From: Mesorhizobium huakuii
Lineage (GTDB): Bacteria > Pseudomonadota > Alphaproteobacteria > Rhizobiales > Rhizobiaceae
NCBI RefSeq assembly: GCF_030160235.1
Contig: NZ_BSNY01000027.1
Coordinates: forward strand, 124,001-188,000
Reading direction: 5' to 3'
DNA length: 64,000 bases
Shown here in pieces: positions 26,565 through 34,796 of this stretch. How positions within the stretch are numbered: position 1 is the first letter of the stretch; the number at the start of each line of letters is the position of its first letter. A model generated the notes under the pieces. The model was not told the origin of the DNA, ran no database searches, and saw only the letters and a list, made by a program, of their open reading frames with translations. Position numbers and translations under genes: made by a program.

Positions 26565-27998
26565 CTACCAGCCTCCGATGACCAGCAGCACGGCGCCGAT
26601 CAGCACCACGATCTGGCTGCGCCAGTCACGGATGATGAAGACGACCGGGTCGTCATTCATCTCGTCGCGGCGCGCCAGGATCCAGACGCGCATGGTGAGG
26701 TAAAGCACGATCGGCGGCAGCGGCCAGATCAGCCACGGATGTGGGTAAAGCTCGCGCACCGCGACACTGTCCATGTAGAGCGCCAGCACCAGCGCCGAGG
26801 AGAAGGCGGAGGCCATGCCGGCCTGGGCGACGATCTCCTGGTCTTCCGTGCGATAACCGCGCCCGGCAATGCGTTCGCCGGGCGGAATGGCGGTTGTGCG
26901 CAGTTCGACGAAGCGCTTCACCAGCGCCAGCGACAGGAAGAAGAAGATCGAGAAGGCGAGCAGCCAGAACGAGACGTCGACGCCGGTGGCGGCCGCGCCC
27001 GCGATCACGCGGATCGAGTAGAGGCCGGCAAGCGTCAGCACATCGACCAGCAGCATGCGCTTGAAGGACAGCGAATAGGCCGTGGTGACGACCATGTAGC
27101 CGCCGAGCGCCGCCAGGAATTCAGGCGGCAGGAACAGCCCGGTACCAACGCCGATGGCCAGCAGCACCGCGATCGCGCCGAGGCCGAACGGGATCGACAG
27201 CGCGCCGCTGGCAAACGGCCTGTTGCGCTTGGTGACGTGCTTGCGGTCGAGCGCCAGATCGAAGAAATCGTTGAGGATGTAGATCGCCGACGCCACCGCG
27301 CTGAACGAGACGAACGCCAGGAGGCACTCCCAGATCATGTTGGTGTTGAAATATTCGTGCGACAGCACCATCGGCACGGCGATCAGCGAGTTCTTCAGCC
27401 ACTGATGCACGCGCAGCATCTTGATGATGGTCCGCAAGGTCGGCTTCGGCGCCGGCATGGTTTCGGCGCCATGCGCTGCCTGCCAGCGCGCGGCATGGCG
27501 GTCGGGCGCCACGACGATTGCATTGCGCGCGGCGTCGAAGACCTGGAGATCATGGCGGCTGTTGCCGGCATAATCGAAGCCGCCATCGCCATAGGCCGAT
27601 ATCAGCGCGGTGCGCTTCTTGCCGGAGGTGAGATTGTCGAGGCCATCGGTTGCCAGCACCCGGTCGAAAATGCCGAGATGACAGGCAATGGCCTCGGCGA
27701 ATTTGCGCGGCGTGCCGGTCGCCAGCACGATCTTGCGGCCTTCAGCGTGCTCGGCGCGCAGCCGGTCGAGCAGCGGCCCGCGATAGGGCAGCGTCGCGGG
27801 ATCGATATCGATGCGTTGTGCGATCGCCTGCTTCAGCCGCGCAGGCCCGCCGGCGGCCCAGAACGGCACCAGGAAGACATAGAGCGGGTTCTTCTTGAGG
27901 AGGAGGAACAAGCCTTCCCACAACAGGTCGGTCGCGATCAGCGTGCCGTCGAGATCGACCGCAAGCGGTATTGCGTTCCTGTCCGACCGCGCATCCAT
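26565..27998 (-). CDS. HAD-UbiA fusion, decaprenyl-phosphate phosphoribosyltransferase-like
   Basis: A 477-aa fusion. Residues 1-185 are a HAD phosphatase with all motifs: AVDLDGTL (Asp15, Asp17), VLATGTP near 91 and AGNSRHD near 144. Residues ~190-477 are a UbiA-type membrane prenyltransferase with ILNDFFDLALDRKHVTKRNR (NDxxDxxxD from Asn243) and a second Asp motif after SFKRMLLVD. UbiA enzymes of the Rv3806c/NoeC type join phosphoribose from PRPP to polyprenyl phosphate; the 5-phosphate must then be removed, a job the HAD half could do. First gene of the operon. What is not certain is whether the prenyl acceptor is polyprenyl phosphate or an aromatic ring. Confidence 0.8.
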   Translation of the reverse strand: MDARSDRNAIPLAVDLDGTLIATDLLWEGLFLLLKKNPLYVFLVPFWAAGGPARLKQAIAQRIDIDPATLPYRGPLLDRLRAEHAEGRKIVLATGTPRKFAEAIACHLGIFDRVLATDGLDNLTSGKKRTALISAYGDGGFDYAGNSRHDLQVFDAARNAIVVAPDRHAARWQAAHGAETMPAPKPTLRTIIKMLRVHQWLKNSLIAVPMVLSHEYFNTNMIWECLLAFVSFSAVASAIYILNDFFDLALDRKHVTKRNRPFASGALSIPFGLGAIAVLLAIGVGTGLFLPPEFLAALGGYMVVTTAYSLSFKRMLLVDVLTLAGLYSIRVIAGAAATGVDVSFWLLAFSIFFFLSLALVKRFVELRTTAIPPGERIAGRGYRTEDQEIVAQAGMASAFSSALVLALYMDSVAVRELYPHPWLIWPLPPIVLYLTMRVWILARRDEMNDDPVVFIIRDWRSQIVVLIGAVLLVIGGW

Positions 27999-28180
27999 GC
28001 CCGTCCTGCCCTGCCAGCGTATGATCCGGAAAGCCGGAATCCCGTTGCGCGCCGCTTTTCGGCGTCTTGGCGCTGGTATAGCGGGGGATGGCGTAGCGAA
28101 CGTTAAAACGCCTGGTTGCAGGCGGCTGCCGCGGCGGTATTTCCGGCGTCATTGTTAAACAACCGCCACCAGAAACGATA

Positions 28181-28206
28181 AAAGGCCGAGCAAATGCCCG
28201 GCCTTT
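28181..28206 (-). terminator. Intrinsic terminator of the small exported protein gene
   Basis: AAAGGCCGAGC (28181-28191) pairs with GCCCGGCCTTT (28196-28206) over a 4-base loop; the one non-Watson-Crick pair is G-U in the minus-strand RNA. TTTTATCGTTT follows on the minus strand. It separates the gene at 28225 from the UbiA operon promoter. Confidence 0.8.
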
Positions 28207-28224
28207 CCAATCATGCCGCCTGGG

Positions 28225-28488
28225 TTACTTGATGCGGGCGACGCCGCCCGAGATTTCGACGGTTTCCGAGCCGGTCAGGGCTTCAAGGTCACCATTCGGC
28301 AAGGTGACGAAGCAGCCGTTCTGGCAGAATTCGACGGTTTCACCTCCGGCCAGCGCAAGGTCGGTCTTGCTGCCGCCTTCCGTCACGACCAGCGTGCGGG
28401 TCTCGGCGTCCTTGTTGACCGCGCTGGCGGCATGAGCCGAGCCGCTCACGGCAAGCAAGGCCACGGCAGCGACGAGAGACTTCCACAT
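28225..28488 (-). CDS. Small exported protein of unknown function
   Basis: An 87-aa protein with a clear signal peptide (SLVAAVALLAVSGSAHAA, cleavage near residue 20). The mature 65 residues look like an all-beta domain with one CxxxC pair (VEFCQNGCFVTL) that could form a disulfide in the periplasm. ATG 28488 gives a normal signal peptide; a longer frame begins 63 bases upstream. I do not recognise a named family. It is monocistronic with its own terminator. Confidence 0.6.
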   Translation of the reverse strand: MWKSLVAAVALLAVSGSAHAASAVNKDAETRTLVVTEGGSKTDLALAGGETVEFCQNGCFVTLPNGDLEALTGSETVEISGGVARIK

Positions 28489-28703
28489 GTTGCAATATCG
28501 GTGTTCCCACCGCCTCTGTTGCATTTCGCAAGGCATTTTCGCCCTTTGCATGGGAGCTTATATGAGATGGAAGCTGAACCGCAACTGAATGCCGCATTCA
28601 TGCCGCAATTGGTTTTGGCGTGTCAGCAGGCATACGTCCGACCCTGTTAATTTCGCCGACCGGCACGATATGATGCCGAAGGCGGCAACGCGGCAAAGAG
28701 ACC

Positions 28704-29525
28704 ATGCACGACAACTGGCTGGAAACGATCGGCGTTGGGGTTGAGTCGCGAAGGATTACCGCGGGGCTGACCCACTATGTACCGGCATCCATCAACCATC
28801 GGCTTGGGATCCACGTCGGGGCGCCGGTCAACGCCTCGTGCCATTGCGATGGAAAACATCACCGCCGGGTCCAGTCGGACGGCGACATCGATATCGTGCC
28901 CGCCGGGCTCGATGGCGACTGGAAGGATGACGCCGACTGCACCATCCTGCGGCTGTGGGTCAGTCCTGCGCTGGTTCGGCGCGCTGCCGAGGACCTCGAT
29001 ATCGATCCGGACAGGGTTGTCGTCAATCCGCAGTTCCAGCGCCGCGATGCCAGGATCGAACACATCGCCCATGCGCTGGCGACCGGTCTGAACCCGGACA
29101 TGCCATCCGACCGGCTGTATTTCGAAAGCCTGGCCAAGGCGCTGGCCGTCCAGATCATCCAGGGCGCTGCGTCGAAACCGGAAGCTCCCGCCAGGCAGAT
29201 GCTTTCCTTCGGCCAGAAGCGCAGGCTGACCGATTTCATCGAAGCCAATCTCGACCAGGATCTTTCGCTGGATGAGATGGCGCAAGTGGCAGCCATAAGC
29301 GTCTCGCATCTGAAAGTGCTGTTTCGTCGCACTTTCGGCATGCCTGCCCACCAATATGTCATCCATCGCCGGGTCGAACGGGCCAGGGCCTTGCTGCATC
29401 AAGGGAAAATGCCGCTCAGCCAGATCGCGCTGGAAGCGGGCTTTTCTCATCAGAGCCACATGGCGCAAAGCATGAAGCGCATCCTCGGCTTCACGCCGGC
29501 CGCGCTGATCCGCATGCAGCGGTAA
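28704..29525 (+). CDS. AraC-family transcriptional regulator
   Basis: A 273-aa regulator with an N-terminal effector-binding half of unclear type (possibly a cupin) and a C-terminal AraC domain (residues ~170-273). The two helix-turn-helix motifs are LSLDEMAQVAAISVSHLKVL and LSQIALEAGFSHQSHMAQSM, followed by the usual LGFTPAALIRMQR ending. The next gene on the strand, an NmrA-like reductase after 141 bases, is a possible target. The divergent exported-protein gene is another. Confidence 0.85.
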   Translation: MHDNWLETIGVGVESRRITAGLTHYVPASINHRLGIHVGAPVNASCHCDGKHHRRVQSDGDIDIVPAGLDGDWKDDADCTILRLWVSPALVRRAAEDLDIDPDRVVVNPQFQRRDARIEHIAHALATGLNPDMPSDRLYFESLAKALAVQIIQGAASKPEAPARQMLSFGQKRRLTDFIEANLDQDLSLDEMAQVAAISVSHLKVLFRRTFGMPAHQYVIHRRVERARALLHQGKMPLSQIALEAGFSHQSHMAQSMKRILGFTPAALIRMQR

Positions 29526-29666
29526 ACTGCGGTCCGGCGATCTCGCTGTGTTTCGGCTTTTGAAGCCGATCGTCCGTTCTTGCGCTCCGCCATCCAAATT
29601 TGAGCGACCCAAGCCCGCCCATTCGGCATTCCTGGCGTCCCACTGGTGAGGATGAAGGATACCGGC

Positions 29667-30542
29667 ATGTTTGTTGTGTTGGGCGCGGCAGGAAAGATTG
29701 GACGGGCAACGATTGGTGCGCTCCGCAGGCATCACGTTCCGGTCAGGGCCGTGGTGCGAAACCCGTCGCACGCAGAGGAGTTCCGTGCGCTCGGTTGCGA
29801 GGCGGAGATTGCCGATCTGCGCGATACGCCGGCATTGGCGCGGGCAACAAAGGACGCTACCGCCGTGCAGGTCATCTGTCCAACCGGCGTCCGCGCCGAC
29901 GATGCGTCGGCTGAGATGGAAGCCACTATCCGGTCCATCGTCGACGCACTCGATCAAGTCAGACCGGAAAGTATCCTGGCAATCTCGGACTATGGCGCCC
30001 AGCTTGCCGCTGGCACCGGCATAACGCTCACCTTTCACCATCTTGAGTCGCAGCTGGTGTCGGTACCGGCGGCGCTGACGGTGCTGCGTTCCGCCGAGCA
30101 CATGCAGAATTGGAGCCGCCTGGTCGGCCGGGCAACCGAGACTGGCGTGCTCCCGAGCCTGCACCATCCCGTGACAAAGTCCTTCCCGACAGTGTCGGCC
30201 GGCGATGTCGGGCTGATGGCAGCGGATCTCCTCCTCTCGAGCAGCCGCGATGCGCTGCGCGTGGTCCACGCCGAAGGGCCGAACCGCTACAGCGCGGCCG
30301 ATGTGGCGCGAACGCTTGGCGAGATCGCCGGCCGCGAGATCGTCGCCCGAGAGCTGCCGAGGCAGGACTGGGTACCCGCCCTCGTCGGCGGCGGCATCAG
30401 CACGAGCTATGCAGAACTGGTCGCCGCGATGTTCGACGCCCACAATGCCGGCCGCATCGATGTCGAGCACGGCGTCGGCGAAGTCAGGCGCGGCGATACC
30501 GACCTTCGCACGGCGCTGGCGGCGTTGCTCGCGAGAAGCTGA
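29667..30542 (+). CDS. NmrA-like NAD(P)-binding reductase
   Basis: A 291-aa protein with MFVVLGAAGKIGRATIGALR at the start, the dinucleotide-binding glycine motif, and VRAVVRNPSHAEEF after strand two, typical of NmrA/QOR2-like atypical SDRs. These act as quinone or flavonoid reductases or as redox sensors. I prefer ATG 29667, with AAGGAT seven bases upstream, over in-frame GTG 29646 and ATG 29652. It ends 14 bases before the convergent MscS gene. Substrate unknown. Confidence 0.75.
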   Translation: MFVVLGAAGKIGRATIGALRRHHVPVRAVVRNPSHAEEFRALGCEAEIADLRDTPALARATKDATAVQVICPTGVRADDASAEMEATIRSIVDALDQVRPESILAISDYGAQLAAGTGITLTFHHLESQLVSVPAALTVLRSAEHMQNWSRLVGRATETGVLPSLHHPVTKSFPTVSAGDVGLMAADLLLSSSRDALRVVHAEGPNRYSAADVARTLGEIAGREIVARELPRQDWVPALVGGGISTSYAELVAAMFDAHNAGRIDVEHGVGEVRRGDTDLRTALAALLARS

Positions 30543-30555
30543 CGGCAACCGGCCC

Positions 30556-33078
30556 CTAGCCGGGATCCGGCTTGCGCGGCTTGCGTCCCGATTTGGCGGC
30601 CCGTTTCGCTTCCGCCGCGGCTTCCACCTTCGCCTGTTCCTGTTCGACGAAGTCGGCCTCGATCTTGTCGTCGTCGGTTGGCCAGGCCTTGGGCTTGTTC
30701 ACCTCTACGACAGCGCGCGGAGTCGACGGGATCTCGATATGCTGATCGGTGAATTTCTCCAGCACGGCAAAACGAATGTCGTTCTGCACGACGCTGCCGT
30801 TCATGATATCGGCCAGGAACACGCGGATTTCGAACTCCAGCGCGGCCGCGCCGAAATTGGAAAACAGCACGAAGGGCTCGGGGTTCTTAAGCACCATCGG
30901 ATGGCTGCGCGCGATTTCCAGCAGGATGGCATGCACCTGCTTGACGTCGCTGCCATAAGCGACGCCGACCCTGATCTCGACACGGCCGAGCTTGTTGCGG
31001 TGCGTCCAGTTGCCGACGGCGTTGTTGATCAGGTTTGAGTTGGGCAGGATCACCGACTGCCGCTGGAAGGTCTCGATCTCGGTGGCGCGCACGCTGATCT
31101 TCTTGACCGTACCGCTGACGTCGCCGGCGACGATCCAGTCGCCGACCTTGAACGGCCGCTCGGCCAAAAGGATCAGGCCGGAGACGAAATTCGACACGAC
31201 ATTCTGCAGGCCGAAACCGATACCGAGGGAAAGCGCACCGGCGACCAGCGCCAGGCTGGAGAGGTCGATGCCCGCGGCCGATATGCCGACCAGCCCGGCA
31301 AGGGCGACGCCGGCATAGCCGACCGCCAGCCGGATCGAGTTGCGCACGCCGGTATCGACCTTGCCGCGCGCCATGACGGAGCCGTCGAGCCAGCCCTGGA
31401 ACCATCGCGTCAGGAAATAGCCGATGACGAAGACGACGATGCCGGAGAGGATGCCCGTGACCGAAATCGTCACCGAACCGATATTGATCCCTGTCGCCAG
31501 CTTGTAGGCCCAGGCCTGGATGTCGCCGGGCTGGAACCCCCACATCAGCAGGATAAGCGGCAGGAAAACCAGCACGATCAACAGGTTGATGGCAACACTG
31601 ACGACGAGGCCGAGTTGGTCGAGCGCCGTGTCCTCGTAGCTGGAATGGGTCGACAGCCAGCGCCCGACAGTGGTGTTGGCGAACGCCCCCTCCTCGCCGA
31701 TCGCCTGCGCCGACAGGAAGCCGATATAGGCGGTGATCAACACCGTGCCGGTGACCACGACCTGCAGCGAGACGAAAAGGGCAAGGCCGATATAGCCAAG
31801 CAGGGCGGCGATGATGGTGAACAAGCCAAGCGCCAGCGCCAGATAGCGCAGCCATGCCGGCCACGGCCGCCAGCTTCCGTCGCGTGCCCGGAACGGCCGC
31901 AGCATCGCCATCAGGATCAGGATGATGCCGACGACAATGGTGGCGACGAAACTGCGCGCGATGGTCAGCGACAGCGGCGAGCCCATCTTGTCGTTGACGA
32001 CAGACAGGAAGGTGTTGACGCTGATGACGACCGCCATGGCGGTGGACAGGCGCACCAGCCAGCGCGCCGGCCCGGTTTCTACCGGTATGAGGCGCCAGTT
32101 CGGCAGCCGCGGCTCAAGCGCCGCATTGGTCAGCCGGTTGACGCAGAAGATAACGCCGATGGCGGTTGCCAGCGCATTGAGGAACAGGCCTATGTCGCCG
32201 CGCAACACATTGTAATAGTTGAAAAAGAAGATGGTCGAGCCAAGGAAGGCGCCGACCGCCAGTGTCGGCAGCAAGGTCGACCAGAAGGCCACCGACAGAC
32301 GGCTGAGATAGGACGGGTCCTCATTGGCGGGATCGGCTTCGAACACCCGCCCGAACAGCCGCCGGCCGCCGACCAGCAGCACCAGCGCCAGGCCGAGCGC
32401 CACGAAGGTCGCCGCCAGGATGGGCTGGAACTTGAACTTGAAAGCGAAACTCAGCCAGGACGACACCGCCTTGTAAAAGTTGGCGTATTCCTCCTGGGCG
32501 TCGGAGAAAACCTGTGGGCTCAGCGCGTCGGACAGCACGTAGCGCTTGGTCAGAAGGTTGCGGAACAGCGCGCTGCGCATGTTGCCGATCTTGTCGATCA
32601 GCCCGCTGATGCGGATCGACAGGTTCTGCGCGCTGGCGACCACCGCGTTGATCTCGGCCTTTTCCGATGCCAGCGCCTGGCGCTCGCCGGTCACGATGTC
32701 GGGCTCCTGCGGCTGGCCCGCCGCAGGCGGTGGACCCAGCACCTCGATGCGATTGTTGATCTCGGTGAGGCGCGAACGGAACACCAGCGCACTGGTCAGT
32801 GCCGCCCGCGACAGATCCTCCAGCTGCAGACGGATATCCACCAGCGAGGCATCGTCCTCACCGTCCTGCTGTATTTTCTTCTCCAGATCGTCGGTCTTCG
32901 CCGTCAGGCCCTGGATGACCTTCTGCTGATCGGTGATCAGGCCGATGGAGCCCTGGCCAAGCGCCTGCGCCATCGCCTCGAACGAAGGCGACGCCGAAAT
33001 GACCAGCGTGAAAACCAAAACGAGGCGAAGCAATCTCAAAAGCATGATTTGTTGGCGACTCACACGCGGCAAAGGCAT
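30556..33078 (-). CDS. Mechanosensitive channel, MscS family with DUF3772 domain
   Basis: An 840-aa inner-membrane protein. A signal-like N-terminus (LLRLLRLVLVFTLVISASPS) leads to a periplasmic coiled-coil-rich DUF3772 region (residues ~40-200), then about ten membrane helices, and the MscS core near residues 580-760 with the pore helix VAGALSLGIGFGLQNVVSNF and the beta domain GDVSGTVKKISVRATEIETF. Such large MscS homologues release solutes after osmotic downshift. The Lys/Arg/Glu-rich C-terminal tail is cytoplasmic. Osmotic function fits well beside betaine metabolism, though that link is only circumstantial. Confidence 0.85.
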   Translation of the reverse strand: MPLPRVSRQQIMLLRLLRLVLVFTLVISASPSFEAMAQALGQGSIGLITDQQKVIQGLTAKTDDLEKKIQQDGEDDASLVDIRLQLEDLSRAALTSALVFRSRLTEINNRIEVLGPPPAAGQPQEPDIVTGERQALASEKAEINAVVASAQNLSIRISGLIDKIGNMRSALFRNLLTKRYVLSDALSPQVFSDAQEEYANFYKAVSSWLSFAFKFKFQPILAATFVALGLALVLLVGGRRLFGRVFEADPANEDPSYLSRLSVAFWSTLLPTLAVGAFLGSTIFFFNYYNVLRGDIGLFLNALATAIGVIFCVNRLTNAALEPRLPNWRLIPVETGPARWLVRLSTAMAVVISVNTFLSVVNDKMGSPLSLTIARSFVATIVVGIILILMAMLRPFRARDGSWRPWPAWLRYLALALGLFTIIAALLGYIGLALFVSLQVVVTGTVLITAYIGFLSAQAIGEEGAFANTTVGRWLSTHSSYEDTALDQLGLVVSVAINLLIVLVFLPLILLMWGFQPGDIQAWAYKLATGINIGSVTISVTGILSGIVVFVIGYFLTRWFQGWLDGSVMARGKVDTGVRNSIRLAVGYAGVALAGLVGISAAGIDLSSLALVAGALSLGIGFGLQNVVSNFVSGLILLAERPFKVGDWIVAGDVSGTVKKISVRATEIETFQRQSVILPNSNLINNAVGNWTHRNKLGRVEIRVGVAYGSDVKQVHAILLEIARSHPMVLKNPEPFVLFSNFGAAALEFEIRVFLADIMNGSVVQNDIRFAVLEKFTDQHIEIPSTPRAVVEVNKPKAWPTDDDKIEADFVEQEQAKVEAAAEAKRAAKSGRKPRKPDPG

Positions 33079-33229
33079 TCAAAAAGCCTGTCCTTGATAA
33101 AGACGGCCATATCGTGGGGCAAGCCGTCGCATCGCGGCGTCGGCCAGTCGAAAGGCCATGGCGCAATATTGGCTTTGCGGATGCGGCCTGCTCTATAGTC
33201 TGCCGCATCGCCCGAACCGGATGACATCA

Positions 33230-34489
33230 ATGGCAGAGTACTCGGCCTTTTCGCTGCTCGCGAACGCGCTCAAGGGAAACAAGGACTGGAAGCCGGCCTG
33301 GCGCAAGCCGGACCCGAAGGCTTCCTATGACGTCATCGTCATTGGTGGCGGCGGCCACGGGCTGGCGACCGCCTATTATCTGGCGAAAGAGCACGGCATT
33401 ACCAATGTCGCCGTGCTGGAAAAAGGCTGGCTCGGCTCCGGCAATGTCGGCCGCAACACCACGGCCGTGCGCTCGAACTATCTGCTGCCCGCCAATACCC
33501 GTTTCTACGAACATTCGATGAAGATGTGGGAGGGCCTGTCGCACGAGCTCAACTACAACGTCATGTTCTCGCAGCGCGGCTGCCTGAACCTGGCGCACAC
33601 GCCGGCCCAGTTCGACGATTATGCAAGGCGCGGCAACGCCATGCGCCATCTCGGCGTCGATGCCGAGCTGATGACGCCGGCGCAGATCAAGCGCCTGATC
33701 CCGGCGCTAGATATCTCCGGCGACGCACGTTTTCCGGTGGTTGGCGGCCTGATGCAGCGGCGCGCCGGCACCGCCCGCCACGATGCCGTGGCCTGGGGCT
33801 ATGCGCGCGGCGCCGACCGCCGCGGCGTCGACATCATCGAGAATTGCGAGGTCACCGGCTTCCTGCGCGATGGCGACCGCGTCACCGGCGTCACCACGTC
33901 GCGCGGCGACATCAGGGCCAAGAAAGTGGCGGTCGCGGTGGCCGGCAGCACCGGGCGCGTCATGCAGTTGGCCGGCGTCGAGACGATGCCCATCGAGAGC
34001 CATGTGCTGCAGGCCTTCGTGACCGAATCGCTAAAGCCCTTCATCGACACGGTCGTGACCTTCGGCATGGGGCATTTCTACATGTCGCAGTCCGACAAGG
34101 GCGGCCTCGTCTATGGCGGTGATATCGACGGCTACAACAGCTACGCGCAGCGCGGCAACCTGCCCATCGTCGACGAGGTGATGAGCGAGATGCTGGCGCT
34201 GTTTCCGGGCCTTGCGCGCGTGCGCATGCTGCGCTCCTGGGGCGGTGTGTGCGACATGTCGATGGACGGTTCGCCGATCATCACCACCGGTCCCCTGCCC
34301 GGCATGTATCTCAACTGCGGCTGGTGCTATGGCGGCTTCAAGGCGACGCCGGCCTCCGGCTGGACCTTTGCCTGGACCATTGCCAAGGATGAACCGCACG
34401 ACTTCAACGCGCCGTTCACACTCGACCGCTTCCACCGCGGCCTCGTCATCGACGACAAGGGCCAGGGCGCGAACCCGCGGCTTCATTAG
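33230..34489 (+). CDS. soxB: Sarcosine oxidase subunit beta
   Basis: A 419-aa FAD protein of the heterotetrameric sarcosine oxidase. YDVIVIGGGGHGLATAYYLA near residue 32 binds FAD, GNVGRNTTAVRSNYLLP is the family motif, and His184 in GTARHDAVAWGYA is the expected covalent FMN attachment site by comparison with Corynebacterium SoxB. It oxidises sarcosine to glycine, with the C1 unit passing to THF on the alpha subunit. I take ATG 33230 (MAEYSAFSLL, the usual family start); ATG 33221 and a longer frame are in phase. First gene of soxBDAG. Confidence 0.9.
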   Translation: MAEYSAFSLLANALKGNKDWKPAWRKPDPKASYDVIVIGGGGHGLATAYYLAKEHGITNVAVLEKGWLGSGNVGRNTTAVRSNYLLPANTRFYEHSMKMWEGLSHELNYNVMFSQRGCLNLAHTPAQFDDYARRGNAMRHLGVDAELMTPAQIKRLIPALDISGDARFPVVGGLMQRRAGTARHDAVAWGYARGADRRGVDIIENCEVTGFLRDGDRVTGVTTSRGDIRAKKVAVAVAGSTGRVMQLAGVETMPIESHVLQAFVTESLKPFIDTVVTFGMGHFYMSQSDKGGLVYGGDIDGYNSYAQRGNLPIVDEVMSEMLALFPGLARVRMLRSWGGVCDMSMDGSPIITTGPLPGMYLNCGWCYGGFKATPASGWTFAWTIAKDEPHDFNAPFTLDRFHRGLVIDDKGQGANPRLH

Positions 34490-34499
34490 GAAACATCCT

Positions 34500-34796
34500 G
34501 TGCTGATCACTTGCCCCTATTGCGGCCCGCGCGACGTCATCGAATTCACCTATCAGGGTGATGGCAACCGCGAGCGTCCCGACCCGGCTTCGCAGAATTT
34601 CGAAGCCTGGAACGCCTATGTCTATGACCGGCTGAACCCGGCCGGCGACCACAATGAGATCTGGCAGCATTCCGGCGGTTGCCGCGCGCATCTGCGCGTC
34701 GTGCGCAACACGCTGACGCATGAGATTTCGAGCGTCGCCTTCGTGCGCGGCGATCATGGCTCGAGCGCGCGCCACAAGGCGGAGGACAAGGCATGA
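34500..34796 (+). CDS. soxD: Sarcosine oxidase subunit delta
   Basis: A 98-aa zinc-binding subunit. MLITCPYCGPRDVIEFTYQG at the start and the later WQHSGGCRAHL supply the Cys/His zinc ligands of the SoxD family. It begins at GTG 34500, 10 bases after the soxB stop, with GGAAA ahead; longer frames upstream are shadows of soxB. Its end overlaps soxA by 4 bases (ATGA). It is a structural subunit of the tetramer. Confidence 0.9.
   Translation: MLITCPYCGPRDVIEFTYQGDGNRERPDPASQNFEAWNAYVYDRLNPAGDHNEIWQHSGGCRAHLRVVRNTLTHEISSVAFVRGDHGSSARHKAEDKA

Noticed and set aside
20135-27998. Nodulation (noeCHOP-type) island for Nod-factor arabinosylation
   Set aside because: No nod box, nodABC or other symbiosis genes and no foreign base composition are seen; only the UbiA and DprE1-like chemistry is shared.
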